A stretch of 64,000 nt of DNA from Blastomussa wellsi (GCA_947652115.1 OX393569.1:12057441-12121440); one strand, 5' to 3'. Counted from the stretch's first letter, positions 1-10,554 are shown. The notes: generated from the letters alone by a model not told the origin. Made by a program: numbers and translations.

Positions 1-87
1 GTGTAAATAAGTCATGATTAACTACGATAAGCGTTGTGGTAAGCGTGCGGTTACATTGGTCATGATATTGGAGCACGTATTCCAACA
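1..87 (-). repeat. Start of copia 3' LTR (truncated by window edge)
   Basis: Identical base for base to 4249-4335. It is preceded on the minus strand by a polypurine tract (plus-strand ccccc cluster at 87-94), as expected where plus-strand DNA synthesis begins. Confidence 0.92.
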
Positions 88-137
88 CCCCCACTTGCTC
101 CAATCTTCACGAATACATATTAAAGAGATATATTTAA

Positions 138-3100
138 CTATTCACCCATGATAAAGGGCTTAAACTTTTCTAGTTTGACCTTAGTTGCTGGCTTTGTGAA
201 AATGTCAGCTACATTTTCTTCTGTTGGAACATATTCTAACTTTACAGTTCCTGTTTGAATTTCCGATCTTATAAAATGGTATTTTATGTCAATGTGCTTT
301 GACCTTTGATGATTAACTGGGTTCTTAGCTAAGTTAATTGTCCCCTGATTGTCTACATGAATTAAAACATCATCTATCGTGATATTCATGTCTTTACATA
401 GTTGCCTCAAAAACTTTGACTCTTGTACAGCATTAGCTAGCGAAATGTATTCCGCTTCACAAGTAGATAAAGCTACAGTTTGCTGTTTTCGACTTTTCCA
501 TGAAATTAAAGGACCCTTGTCTGACAACTGAAAATTATACCCAGTTATACTACGTCTATCTTTAACAGATGCTCCCCAGTCAGAGTCACAAAATCCCGTT
601 AATTTTAATGGTGACTCGGATTTTTCGAACTTAAGGCATTGTCCTCGTGTACCTTTTAGATACCTCAAAACATGCTTGGCCAAATTTAGATCCGACTCAG
701 TGGGCTTGGCCATGTTTTGTGAAAGTTTAGTCACGACATAGCATAAATCAGGTCTCGTGCCTGTCATCACATAGATTAAACTCCCAACAATTGCCCGATA
801 CAACCTGGGGTCACCTAATTCTCGTGAACTTACGTCACACTCTTTTTCTACTCCAAAAGCACATGGAGTTGATTTAGGCTTACAATCGCTCATTTGAAAT
901 TTGGATAGAACTTTGTCAATGTATTGACTTTGGCTCACCTCAATAGAAGTTCCATTGCACTTGAATTGGGTTCCCAAAAACCATGAGAGTTTACCCAAAT
1001 CTTTCATTTTGAATTTCTGACATAGAGACTCTTTCACGTTCTCTAACAATTTGGGACAAGTCGCCGATATAATGATATCGTCGACCCAAATAATCAGGAT
1101 AACACATCCTTCGGTCTCTGAATTCCTTACGTATACGCATGGGTCAGCGCCTGACTGACAAAAATTTTCGTTGCACAAAAAGCTATGCAACATATTGTTC
1201 CAATTTCTTCCACTTTGTTTAAGACCGTAAAGTGATTTCTTCAATTTACACACTAACTTCTCGCCGTTTTTGCCTACCTCTTCGAAACCTTTTGGCTGTT
1301 CCATGTAAATATCGCAATCTATCGGCGCGTTAAGGTAAGCAGTTTTCACATCCATCTGATGAGTGATCATGTTATTTTGGACTGCACGTTGCATCAGCAT
1401 CCGAACTGAACTCATGCGAGCAGTAGGCGCAAAAGTTTCCTGATAGTCTATTTCGGCAATTTGAGAATAACCCTTCGCAACATAACGCGCTTTATAAGTT
1501 TCTTCTCCATTTGGTCCGTTTTTGACGGCATAGACCCATTTTCCCCCCACTATTTGCCTGCCTTCCGGTGGCATCACAAGGTCGTACGTGTCATTGTCAT
1601 TTAAGGCTGTTATTTCGTCTACCATGGCCTTTTTCCATTTACTCGCCTCGAGCGAGTTCACAGCCTCATCATAGGTTGTCGGTATGTTTGCAACCCTGTA
1701 ACAGTAGTCTACTGTATAATTAGCACTGTCGTCTATTTCGTCGTCTAAAACATATTCGTCGAGATGTCTGGGCTTGTTACGAATTCTAGTGGGGTACCTT
1801 GTATTTCCCTCCGGCTCGTTGTCGTTATTCTCAGTAACGTTCTCGTTCTCTTGTGGTTGGTCAGCCTGTTCAGTACGTTGAGTATCAACCCTTTGTACTG
1901 GGGTAGAAGGAAAAGCTTCCCCTGCTTCAATTTCTGTTTGGGAAATGGACTGCCCATGAAATTTTACACATCTCACTCTCTCGACCTTGTTTAAATCAGG
2001 GTAATAAACTAGATACGCTGGGCTTTCCCTGTCATAACCCACGAAAATACCTCTTTGGCTTCGCGCATCTAATTTCCTGGCGTTTTGCACATAGGCAAAA
2101 CATGTGGATCCAAAAATGTGCATTTTGCCTAGGTTTGGCCGTTTTCCCGTAAGCGCCTCAAACGGTGTCTTACCCAACCTAGGGTTGAAACATCTATTTC
2201 GGATATACGCAGAAGCCATCACTGCGTAAGTCCAAAGTGTTTTTGGTAAATTTGCCTCAAGCAGTAAACAACGCGCCATGTCAAAAAGACTTCGCCACGC
2301 CCTCTCTACAGTCCCGTTTTGGTGTGGGGAATACGGGGCGCTCAATTCGTGTTTAATTCCATTCTCACGAAGCAACGATTTAAAAGTTTTGCTCGTGAAT
2401 TCCGTTCCGTTGTCGCTCCGAATGCGCTTGATCTTTCCGAAAGGGGCAGTGTCGGCCAAAAACTTCTGCGTCGCTTCCGCGGTATCACTCTTTTGTTTTA
2501 AAAAATACACCATGTTGTTTCCCGTGTGATCGTCCACGAAAGATAGCGCGTATTTGAAACCATCTTTTGCTACTGGATTGATTGGGCCGGCTAAATCACA
2601 ATGAACAAATTCTAAAGGTTCTTTTGCTCTCTCATCCGGCTTGCGGCTCCGAAATTGGCACATTTTGCCTTGCGTGCAGATAGCACATTCGCGCTGTCGA
2701 TCATCCACAATTTTCATTCCCTCAACTACGCTTTGAAGTTTGCGCAGATCATTGAAATTGCAGTGTCCCATAATTTTGTGCCACTCCATTAGTGTGGTGG
2801 CGTTATTTTGGGAAGAAACATTATTCAAATAGAATAAACGCCCTTGTTGTTTGATGCTAAACATTGTGCCATTTGGTGCCCTGAAAGTTTTGGCATCCTT
2901 ACCTAGAGTTATGCTAGCCCCCTTATCTATGGCTGCGGGATCAGAAAAAATATTTTGGTTGTACGACGGGATGTAAAGGGCATTGTTTAACACCACATCC
3001 TGCACATTTCCGTTTACGTCGTACAGCTTAACTTTGGCGTTCCCCTTCCCTAAAACTACATTTGCCCTACTTCCATCAGCTAACTCAATAAAATGGGTGC

Positions 3101-3644
3101 TAGGGTCAAATTTTGTGTCAAAATCTACAAAGTTAGATTTGTCATTAATAATGTGGCTTGTAGCGCCAGTATCCAGAAGTAAATTTGAAATGACCTCACC
3201 TCTACTTTCCTGATCCTTAATAGTAAATACAAAACTATGACTACTAGTGTCCTTTTTAAGTTTTTGTTCTTGGAGTCCTGTTGCAGACTTCGCCGCGTCA
3301 GAGTTTCCTTTTCGGCAATCTTTTGTGTTGTGTGAATTGTTTTTACATCGGTGGCACCACTTGTCTGCAATTTTGGTCGAGTAACAATCTGTACTTCTGT
3401 GGCCTTTTCGTCCACATTTAAAGCATTTCCCATGGAACTTGCTTGGCTTGTGAGTACCATTGGTAGCCGACATAACGCCGTCCGCGTTACCATCATCGCC
3501 TTTGTTGCAGCATCTCTCGTTCTCCTCGTGATTACGGAGAGCTACCTTAAACTCTGAAAATGTCATTGGCGTGTCCTTTTGCATGACAATCGTAGCAAAC
3601 GTCTTGTAGCTGGTGGGCAAGCCTTTGAGCGTCATCGCGACCAA
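138..3644 (-). CDS. pol: Copia gag C-terminus and Pol polyprotein (protease, integrase, RT, RNase H)
   Basis: A single open frame of 1168 residues. In order: the end of Gag; two zinc knuckles (CFKCGRKGHRSTDC near 73-86, then CHRCKNNSHNTKDC); aspartic protease (LLLDTGATSHI near 155); GAG-pre-integrase zinc motif (WHKIMGH ... CAIC); integrase core (HCDLAG, FVDDHTG, RSDNGTEF, HQNGTVERAWR, the D,D,E residues); copia-type reverse transcriptase (MDVKTAYLNAP, LKKSLYGLKQSGRNWN, and WVDDIII as the catalytic box); and RNase H (DSDWG, STCEAEY, VDNQG, KHIDIKYHFIR). It ends in the usual ENVADIFTKPA-like tail. All catalytic residues are present and there are no internal stops, so the Pol part looks capable of function. 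The ATG at 3644 is not a natural start; it only follows the frame break from gag. Confidence 0.95.
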   Translation of the reverse strand: MVAMTLKGLPTSYKTFATIVMQKDTPMTFSEFKVALRNHEENERCCNKGDDGNADGVMSATNGTHKPSKFHGKCFKCGRKGHRSTDCYSTKIADKWCHRCKNNSHNTKDCRKGNSDAAKSATGLQEQKLKKDTSSHSFVFTIKDQESRGEVISNLLLDTGATSHIINDKSNFVDFDTKFDPSTHFIELADGSRANVVLGKGNAKVKLYDVNGNVQDVVLNNALYIPSYNQNIFSDPAAIDKGASITLGKDAKTFRAPNGTMFSIKQQGRLFYLNNVSSQNNATTLMEWHKIMGHCNFNDLRKLQSVVEGMKIVDDRQRECAICTQGKMCQFRSRKPDERAKEPLEFVHCDLAGPINPVAKDGFKYALSFVDDHTGNNMVYFLKQKSDTAEATQKFLADTAPFGKIKRIRSDNGTEFTSKTFKSLLRENGIKHELSAPYSPHQNGTVERAWRSLFDMARCLLLEANLPKTLWTYAVMASAYIRNRCFNPRLGKTPFEALTGKRPNLGKMHIFGSTCFAYVQNARKLDARSQRGIFVGYDRESPAYLVYYPDLNKVERVRCVKFHGQSISQTEIEAGEAFPSTPVQRVDTQRTEQADQPQENENVTENNDNEPEGNTRYPTRIRNKPRHLDEYVLDDEIDDSANYTVDYCYRVANIPTTYDEAVNSLEASKWKKAMVDEITALNDNDTYDLVMPPEGRQIVGGKWVYAVKNGPNGEETYKARYVAKGYSQIAEIDYQETFAPTARMSSVRMLMQRAVQNNMITHQMDVKTAYLNAPIDCDIYMEQPKGFEEVGKNGEKLVCKLKKSLYGLKQSGRNWNNMLHSFLCNENFCQSGADPCVYVRNSETEGCVILIIWVDDIIISATCPKLLENVKESLCQKFKMKDLGKLSWFLGTQFKCNGTSIEVSQSQYIDKVLSKFQMSDCKPKSTPCAFGVEKECDVSSRELGDPRLYRAIVGSLIYVMTGTRPDLCYVVTKLSQNMAKPTESDLNLAKHVLRYLKGTRGQCLKFEKSESPLKLTGFCDSDWGASVKDRRSITGYNFQLSDKGPLISWKSRKQQTVALSTCEAEYISLANAVQESKFLRQLCKDMNITIDDVLIHVDNQGTINLAKNPVNHQRSKHIDIKYHFIRSEIQTGTVKLEYVPTEENVADIFTKPATKVKLEKFKPFIMGE

Positions 3645-4075
3645 CAGGCCATCACTGCTTTTAGCGAAGTTGCTGCGGTCTCCGCCCTTATGGTGTAGTC
3701 GGTGGTCGTTTCATTTTCACTCATTTGGAGTGAAGTCAACTCTGTGTAGAGGGCAATGATGCGGGGTTTTCCTTTGCCTTGGTAGTGCTCCCTTAAGACT
3801 CTGAGCGCTTTCCTCCCGTCATTGTTGGCCTCTCTTATAACCAGGGACAAGCTTCTATCGTCCAAACACTGGACCAGTTCTGCAAACGCACTTGCTTTCT
3901 TTTCCTCGTCGGGTTCTTCTTCTTCACCCTCTTTTGGTATGACTACATCGTGGAGTTTCTGAAGGCGCATGTATCCTAAGAACTTCACCTCCCATAGCTC
4001 GTACTTGCTTTCGTCCCCGTCAAATATGAGCGTTCTCCTGGGCCCATAACCTGTTAGGTTTACTGATGTCGTCAT
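3632..4075 (-). CDS. gag: Copia gag, N-terminal part
   Basis: 147 codons with the copia Gag N-terminal signature (FDGDESKYELWEVKFLGY near residues 18-35), followed by the helical UBN2-type region, which forms the particle shell. The ATG at 4073-4075 is the only start that keeps the conserved N-terminus, and it lies inside the inferred LTR (U5). The frame runs off into a stop at 3632; the rest of Gag continues in the frame of the pol ORF, displaced at a short A-run near 3655. This is either a one-base deletion or an assembly error. The local sequence does not fit a canonical -1 slippery heptamer, so programmed frameshifting is less likely. Confidence 0.85.
   Translation of the reverse strand: MTTSVNLTGYGPRRTLIFDGDESKYELWEVKFLGYMRLQKLHDVVIPKEGEEEEPDEEKKASAFAELVQCLDDRSLSLVIREANNDGRKALRVLREHYQGKGKPRIIALYTELTSLQMSENETTTDYTIRAETAATSLKAVMACWSR
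4038..4051 (-). promoter_or_regulatory. Copia primer-binding site for initiator tRNA-Met anticodon arm
   Basis: Minus-strand GGTTATGGGCCCAG is complementary to the anticodon stem-loop of animal initiator tRNA-Met. Copia-group elements are known to prime from this internal half-tRNA site rather than from the tRNA 3' end. Unusually, the site lies inside the gag coding frame, about eight codons after the ATG. Confidence 0.75.
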
Positions 4076-4335
4076 GTTGTAACTAGAACATACGCATCAC
4101 ACAAGTAGGAGTAACAACTGAGTTTTATTGAATGTTACACTCACTTTTATACAATCAATCATAGGCGGCTCTAATTAAAGTTAGCATACTTGGCATAATA
4201 TCAACTATACAATTTTGCGGCATTTCCTAAAGCGGTTTTCCTACTAATGTGTAAATAAGTCATGATTAACTACGATAAGCGTTGTGGTAAGCGTGCGGTT
4301 ACATTGGTCATGATATTGGAGCACGTATTCCAACA
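4052..4335 (-). repeat. Copia 5' LTR with promoter and polyadenylation signals
   Basis: On the minus strand it begins TGTTGGAATACG and is inferred to end CCTAACA just before the primer-binding site, about 284 bp. Inside are a TATA box (TATAAAAG, plus 4144-4151) and a polyadenylation signal (AATAAA, plus 4124-4129), a compact U3-R-U5 layout. Only 87 bp can be checked against the other LTR, so the inner end is inferred from the TG...CA rule and from the adjacent primer site. Confidence 0.7.
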
Positions 4336-4336
4336 T

Positions 4337-5797
4337 GAAGAGGGAGAAAATAGCACTTCCCGACCATTTATTGAGTGGGCTATCAATCGCTTAGACGCAG
4401 CAGCAAAATTTGTGGAAAACGTATTACCGGTTGTAAACGAGCACAAAGCAGATTTGACTGAGGTTGCTAATAATTTGAGAGTACTGTATCATCTTTGGTG
4501 TCGAAAATTGACAGAACTGGAGCTAACCAACACTCCAAATTGTACCCACTTAGCAGTTTATCTGCTAAGTCCGCCGGAGCGTACCGTAAACAGAGGGCCA
4601 GGAAGACCAAAGTACGAGATCGATGAAGAGACTTTGTTACACTTCAGGGCATTGGGATTCAAGTGAACAGAAATCGCCGGACTTCTTCTCGTTTCTCGAT
4701 GGACCCTGTGGCGACGTGTACGAGAACTTGGTATTACTGAGGAAACTGGCTTTACAAATATCACAAATACGAATCTTGATGATATTGTGCGTGCTTTCAT
4801 GAGCGTGCAAGGAGGCCTTGTGGGTTACTCAATGGTTCGTGGCCACTTGAGAAGTATGGGCATCAATGTTCAAAGAGATCGTATTCGAGCCAGCATTTCA
4901 AGAGTTGATCCGATCAACTGCCGTTTGAGATGGGCAACAGTAATTTCTAGAAGAGCTTATTCAGTGCCTGGTCCTAACAGTTTATGGCATACAGACGGCC
5001 ATCACAGTTTGATTACATGGGGATTCGTTATACACGGTTGTATAGATGGCTACTCTCGTTTAATTTGTTTTTTGAAGTGTTCTACAAACAACAGAAAGGA
5101 GACTGTTGAAGGCCTTTTTCTGCAGGGCGTCGAAAGGTACTCGTGGCCATCTAGAGTACGGACTGACCATGGAGGTGAAAACGTTTTGGTATGGGAACGC
5201 ATGAATGCATTTCGAGGCAAAGATCGTGGATCTGCACTTGTTGGAAGTTCTACACGTAATCAGAGAATAGAGCGGTTATGGCGTGATGTATTTCGATGTT
5301 TCGGTAATGTGTTTTACTACACCTTCAAATCCTTGGAGGAATCTGGTTTGCTTGACATCACCAATCCCCTTCATTTGTTTGTTCTGCATTATGTTTACTT
5401 GCCAAGAATTAATGCTGCGATTGCTAGTTTTGAGGTCTGGAATAAGCACCCCATAAGAACTGAAAGAAATTGGAGTCCAGAACAAATCTGGTCCAATGGA
5501 ATGATAGACAGAGTGAACGGAAGGCTTGTTGCAGTGGCTGATGTGAGAAGTGATGTTAATGTCAGTGGCGATGACTATGAGTGGTTTGGTTTTGACCCTA
5601 ACGCACCACCTCCACCAGATGATGGTCTGTCTACTGTTGAAGTCAATGAAGTGGATTTAAATCTACCAGATGACATTATCTCTAGACTAACAAATGAAAT
5701 TGATCCACTTGAGAATTCAAGGGCTTTTGTCATAGATATATTCCAGAGGGCCCTTGAGTTCCTGGAAAACATGCTTTCCAACCACGCTCCCCAATGA
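4337..5797 (+). pseudogene. Integrase-core (DDE, RNase H-fold) domain gene with one in-frame stop
   Basis: One frame is open from the LTR edge at 4337 to 5797 except for TGA at 4664-4666. The upstream part has a helical region and a GRPKYEID motif, then a helix-turn-helix (TEIAGLLLVSRWTLWRRV, about 4667-4720) just after the stop. From the ATG at 4787, the integrase fold carries D70 (WHTDGHH), D127 (RTDHGGEN) and E162 (NQRIERLWRD), then a conserved LPRIN block and an acidic tail. I recognise this as a DDE/rve-like protein family common in cnidarians and fish, probably transposon-derived; its function is unknown. The stop falls where the family has tryptophan in the helix-turn-helix. The original 5' end was probably displaced by the copia insertion: the only upstream in-frame ATG (4262) lies inside the LTR. 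Translation from 4787 could still make the catalytic domain. Confidence 0.8.
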
Positions 5798-6682
5798 AAT
5801 ACTTACTTATAGAGAACTAAACACTGTATTTTTTCCCTAAAATCAGAAACACAAGTATGTAAATTGATGCTTGGGAGGACAGTGTTATGTGGCATCTTCC
5901 ACAACAGCCCAATTTCGATATATTAAAGTTCAGCCTAAAACAAGAGATGTCACTGTAAGGCTCTGGGCCATGAGGAAAAAAACTCACAAACTCTGTAATT
6001 TATTCCTCATGTTGAGGTCTATATTGTTATAGGTTGCTAAATGCTAATTTGCACTTTGTAGTTGTGGTTTGATACATTGTGGACTGGAACATGGTGCATT
6101 GTCAGTGATCCTAAAACTAGTGCTATTGTTAATATTTTGCATAGAGGGGAAACTATTGCTTGTGATAGTCCACCTATCACAATTAATTGTTAAAGAACAG
6201 GTCAGTAATGATTAATATTTATTACAATAATACCATTTTACATGTAATGTTTAATAACAAAATAATTATGTAAGGAATTTTGTTTGGCAAAACATATCAT
6301 TTCCAAGAATCAGCAGCTAACAATACATACCGATGAGTTTATACCAGAAATGGCAAGGCTTTTTCAATGTTTTAATGCTGGCATAACACAACTAAATTGA
6401 TCACTGAATTGAACATCAACATTATAATTGTACCCAGATCATGGGATCTGATATGGGCCAGTACTTTCAATCCATCAAAACAAAGGCATGAAAACTGTTA
6501 CAAGTCATCTTTGACTTTAAAGTGGCAAATCCAATTAGTTTAAAATTCCATCGAAGGTTACCAACAACAACTCAGTAATGACCTCTTTTAGGTAAATCTA
6601 ACAGTACACAAACAGCAACCTATCCATAAGTCTTGCTTACATAAGAGCCACTAAATGTATAAATTTAGGGCAGTGTTGGTGT
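5798..6682. other. Intergenic, AT-rich, no gene seen
   Basis: Convergent spacer between the integrase-core gene and the 3' end of the HECT gene. No convincing ORF, RNA gene or recognised repeat. Confidence 0.6.
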
Positions 6683-7183
6683 TTACACTGAGGTAAAAGA
6701 CTTTCCAGATGAAGAAAAGGCTGAATCCAGTGAAAGTTCAAACAGACCATAAGAGGGAAAACGATCAGGTAATAACAATGTAAAGGTACATGTTGATGAA
6801 GAGATGTAACTTTCACTATGAAAATTTACATTTATTACAAAATTCTGAACTGAAGGCATGGTCTTGCTTCCAGTACAGTACTGCATAAATTGCATCAACC
6901 TGGCACTTGATGACTGGTCAACAAATCTGGTCATCATCATCTTGGTGTCCTGTGCTTGCTTGCTTAATTCATCTGGATATTTGAGACAATCTTTAACTGT
7001 GGTGGGTGTCAGCTCAACAGCTTTAAAGGTGAACACATTTTCAAAAAGATGTGGGTGCTTTGAAATCTCATCAAGGACACCAAGGGCTGTCAATCCTTTT
7101 CTCAACTGATCCAATGCCATTTTTCGCTTTGAAATGACCTCATACATCACTATTGACTGTATTATTTTCCCTTTTGTAGACAT
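6683..7183 (-). CDS. HECT ligase terminal exon (C-lobe, catalytic Cys)
   Basis: A TTTCAG acceptor sits immediately upstream (plus 7184-7189). The exon carries 166 codons plus a stop. Cys132 of the exon is the predicted thioester residue. Confidence 0.85.
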   Translation of the reverse strand: MSTKGKIIQSIVMYEVISKRKMALDQLRKGLTALGVLDEISKHPHLFENVFTFKAVELTPTTVKDCLKYPDELSKQAQDTKMMMTRFVDQSSSARLMQFMQYCTGSKTMPSVQNFVINVNFHSESYISSSTCTFTLLLPDRFPSYGLFELSLDSAFSSSGKSFTSV

Positions 7184-10100
7184 CTGAAATAGAATATTGT
7201 ACAAACTCAAACAATTTGAGCAAAAAATGATATATAAGCAGATACTTTAATTACTAGCTTTGAAAAAATCAACTTAATATAATAACAAAACAAGCAAGCA
7301 CGCTCTCGAGCCCGAACTGGTTATGAATATGCAAGTTCTTGGGGGTCATTGTTCGACGAAACAAAAGACTTCTTTTGTTTCGGCTTCAAGACAAGCATTT
7401 CAAAGAAAGCCGCTACGAAATTCAAGGTTTTTTTGCATACTTTATTTCTCGAAAATGAAGAGCCAAACTGCGAAAAAAAATCCGGAAGTTTATCTAGTAA
7501 AACTACATCCACATGCCAAAATTCAGCTACTTCTGAACACTTTTAAAAATGGCCAAAAATCTATAGGACGTTGTTATCCCCGGCCCTTCAATTGATAGCA
7601 AGTATAATTTGGAATGTGGGAAATAATACATATTCACTTCTAACTTCTCCACCCACCAAAGGGTGGGAAGGAAGGGTAGAAACTAGAAAAATACACAGTT
7701 AAGTACAGGATATATTGAATGAAATAAATACTGAATAAACTAGAGAATGAAAGTTGCATACCGGTCACAATAAATCAGCGTTTGTGGGCAAGTTCAACGA
7801 CGGTTTAAGTGAGCAAAAAAATATCCAGTAATTGTAGGGGTCTCATTAGAAGGCTGGGCCTGGCTGTCAGCATGGGGGTACACAATGTCAGCGGTAGCAT
7901 GCATGGCAGAACAATATAAATAAAAATATAGTCAAAGCAAATGGTACCTGCAGAACACTTGTCTCTCCACAATGAGCCAACAGATTAATTACTTCATCAC
8001 TCTTGGCTAGCTCTGCCAGTTCATCATCATTATCAGTGGCATCCATCAGCTTTGTATGAATAAGCAAAAATAGAAATAAATATTGCAAATATCACTAGAA
8101 ACCTATATGTACTGGCTGGAGAAGTCTTATTATCTATGAGTTGTAGGTGTGGGCAAAAGATAGGCCCTTTTATACCTTTCAGCAAGGACACAAGTGTTGT
8201 CGGTAAAAATTGATGTCTGTGCACAGCCTAAGAATGCTCAAATCACCTGTTTTTAGATGTCTGAATATTGAATGTAAACCAGTGTACCATCACCATTGGA
8301 GCTTACTGGAAATGACCCACTACTGACCACATAAATTGCCCAATAGTTTAAACCAGAGTGGGGAACTGAGGCTAGTAGATAGTGACGCCAAAACAACCCA
8401 AGAATCGTAAATAACAAAGCGATAAGTGGTCCAGTCGTCGAGCATACAGAACAAATACAGTTCTGGCAACTAACGATTTAAATTTGGAGAGCTATCAGAT
8501 GCAGCATCAAATGTTTTCTAGATTCTAGAGTCTACTAGCCTCAGGTCCCCACCCTGCGCGGTTTTCTGCTTTTGACGTCACTGCACCACTATCCCGAGGC
8601 CCCCACCTTGCGCGGTTTGAACCGAACCGGAAGTGCAATTTCGCGCTTTTAGACGGCTAAAACGCGGCAAAAAAAACGGTTTCCAAAAAAATTCTTTTCA
8701 TGTTGAAATCAGTATATCACAAAGGATCGATCTAGCAAATAAAAAAAATCTGTCATATACACTTTAAAAGTTAACCTAAAAAAAAACTCATAATGTACTG
8801 GGCATTTACCTGCATGACTATGTTCCTGGAAAATGGATCTGGAATATCCCAAACATCGCAGTATGCAAATGCACACATTACATCCCCAGTCACAAGGTAA
8901 TAGAAACATGGCAGTGCCAGACATGGAAAACCTGGGCCTCCTTGCACAAGAGAATGGGCAATCATTTTTCCAACCATTTCAAACATTCCACTCATAACAG
9001 CCTGTGGTTGGTAACTTGGCACCTTGTGGGCATTTTCACCTTCAAACAGCACCATTAACTTGCCCTCTACTAAACCTTCAAATAAGTCAGAATAAAACTG
9101 TCTCATTACTCCCCCACTGTCTATGGCAGGTTGGCCTTGATAGGTAATTCTCAAAGGGCAGGAAGCATCAAACTGAATTGACTTGTAGTAGACCACTGCA
9201 TCTTGAACAAGATCACCTTCATCGACTTCTAGTTTCTTTCTTTTTCCTGTCAACTTTTTCCCCAGGATTTCGATGATCTGGACTAATGACTCACAAACTG
9301 CTGTATTAGAGTCTCCCTGAAGGGAATCCCCCTCAAGAAGAGCATCTGCTGCTGAATCAAGACCACCAAATTCTTGAAGTGCATTGTCAAGTTGTTCATC
9401 ACTTGCAGATGGCAGCAGCTCTCGCAGTGTTTCCTTGTCACTCTGACTGCTTGGACCAGCAATGGAGGCCAGCACTAAATCAGCAGAGGTAGATGCCCCA
9501 TATCCAGATGCACCTACACCCATGCTAGTGAGGCTTGTTTCCAACTGTCCATATTCTGCAATGGATCCATTTCCTGTCGAACTTTCAAATTTCTTGGGCA
9601 TGGGCAGTGAAAAAGGTGAACTCATCAAGTCACCATCGTCGTCATCTTTAGTTCCTGTGGGTGATGGTTCTTCACATGCGTCGATGACTTCTCTCAAGAC
9701 ATTCAAACGAATGTAAAGCTTTCCCTGACCACATAATTCTTTTACGTGTTTGTAATTCCATTCAAGAGATTTGTTAACGACTGGGGTAGTTACTTTGTTA
9801 CGCTCACGCTTTACAAAGTCAAAATGTTCTGGTCTTACAAATGGGAAACGCTGCTTCAGTACCTCGGTTATACTCTCTCTGATTTCACTTTCCGACTGGC
9901 CTGTCCCCAGCTCAAAATAGCCTTTCAGTAGGACCATATCGTCAGTAACTGCGTAGTCGGGAACAAAGCCATTTTCATCCAGATCTTCAGGCTTGTCAAG
10001 GAGATGAACGGCTTTGGGGTGGAACTCCTGCTTTGTTTGTTTCTTCTGTTTACCCTTTAGGCGCCATGGGTGATTCGTTGTAGCAGCAGGCCTCTTTTTT

Positions 10101-10331
10101 CCTGTTTGAAAATACTGCGACTGCCCAGTCTGAAAAGAAGACGAAGAAATAAGAAGGACCCGGCTGACCCGGAGTGCCAGTGGCGGGAAAGTCCGGCGCG
10201 CTGGAATTTGTCATCTCTCGGCTCGCAGATCGAGCTGAGCTCGCTATAAGGTCGCGAGTTCTCATCAGTAACGAGGTACTATTTCCAGATCGCTGAAGAG
10301 CAATTTCGTTTCGAACGCATTCTCTCACCAT
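6683..10331 (-). CDS. HECT-domain E3 ubiquitin ligase with CUE-like domain (spliced)
   Basis: Exons read right to left. A probable first exon (ATG at 10331; 3' border uncertain, near 10165) and a large exon (about 10101-8810) are followed by 8049-7948 and 7183-6683. The large exon has a CUE-like ubiquitin-binding motif (LPSASDEQLDNALQEF) and the HECT N-lobe (ITYQGQPAIDSGGVMRQFY, then MVGKMIAHSL and WDIPDPFSRN). It ends at a CAG/GTAAAT donor at 8810/8809. The 34-codon exon is phase 0 on both sides. The last exon has the C-lobe with FMQYCTGSKTMP and the thioester cysteine in STCTFTLLLP (TGT at plus 6788-6790), ending about 34 residues from the C-terminus as HECT enzymes do. The protein would accept ubiquitin from an E2 on that cysteine and pass it to a substrate. 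It resembles G2E3-like HECT proteins; the exact orthologue is not resolved. Confidence 0.85.
7948..8049 (-). CDS. HECT ligase internal exon, 34 codons
   Basis: 102 bp, LMDATDNDDELAEL to GETSVLQ. It has an AAAG acceptor at 8050 and a CAG/GTACC donor at 7948/7947. Both flanking introns are phase 0, so the frame passes unbroken into the terminal exon. Confidence 0.8.
8535..8625. repeat. Two GC-rich imperfect repeats around a TGACGTCA palindrome
   Basis: Two copies of a unit resembling CTCAGGTCCCCACCCTGCGC GGTTT lie about 50 bp apart in a HECT intron, with a perfect CRE-type palindrome TGACGTCA between them (about 8574-8581). A regulatory role is only possible, not shown. Confidence 0.4.
8810..10101 (-). 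CDS. HECT ligase large exon (CUE-like region and HECT N-lobe)
   Basis: Open frame from a basic N-terminal stretch (KGKQKKQTKQE) through a serine/glycine-rich linker, the CUE-like helix bundle and the HECT N-lobe. The acceptor at 10102 was chosen because it is the nearby AG that joins in frame to the candidate first exon; another AG lies at the end of a pyrimidine tract about 28 bp upstream. Confidence 0.75.
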
Positions 10332-10554
10332 CTATGTCAATTCTTCCTTAGCATCAAGTTCCGACGTGGACGCCATCTTTATTCAAGGCATGAAGTGATC
10401 GGAGGGAGACTGGGTAGTCAAGTTAGCGTATTTAAGCGGGGACGGGGTGGGGAATTTTTGTTGAATAACGATATTTTGAATGTCCGGGAACTTTCAACAA
10501 CTTACTTGAATGACTAGTATAGAGGGAAGTAGAAAGTAGAACTAAGAAGTCTGT

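Larger units (their letters stand above)
1..4335 (-). mobile_element. Ty1/copia LTR retrotransposon, nearly complete, 3' LTR cut by window edge
   Basis: The element reads right to left. A 5' LTR (about 4052-4335) starts TGTTGGAATA on the minus strand, followed by gag, then a long pol frame, a purine tract (minus AAGTGGGGG, about 88-96) and the start of the 3' LTR (87 down to 1). The 87 visible bases of the 3' LTR are identical to 4249-4335, which implies a recent insertion. The domain order protease, integrase, reverse transcriptase, RNase H is diagnostic of copia. The left target-site duplication lies outside the window; the right flank is tgaag (4336-4340). One frame break between gag and pol is the only visible damage. 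Confidence 0.93.

Noticed and set aside
3600..3680. Programmed -1 frameshift between copia gag and pol
   Set aside because: The sequence at the overlap does not form a canonical slippery heptamer; a single-base change in an A-run explains it better.
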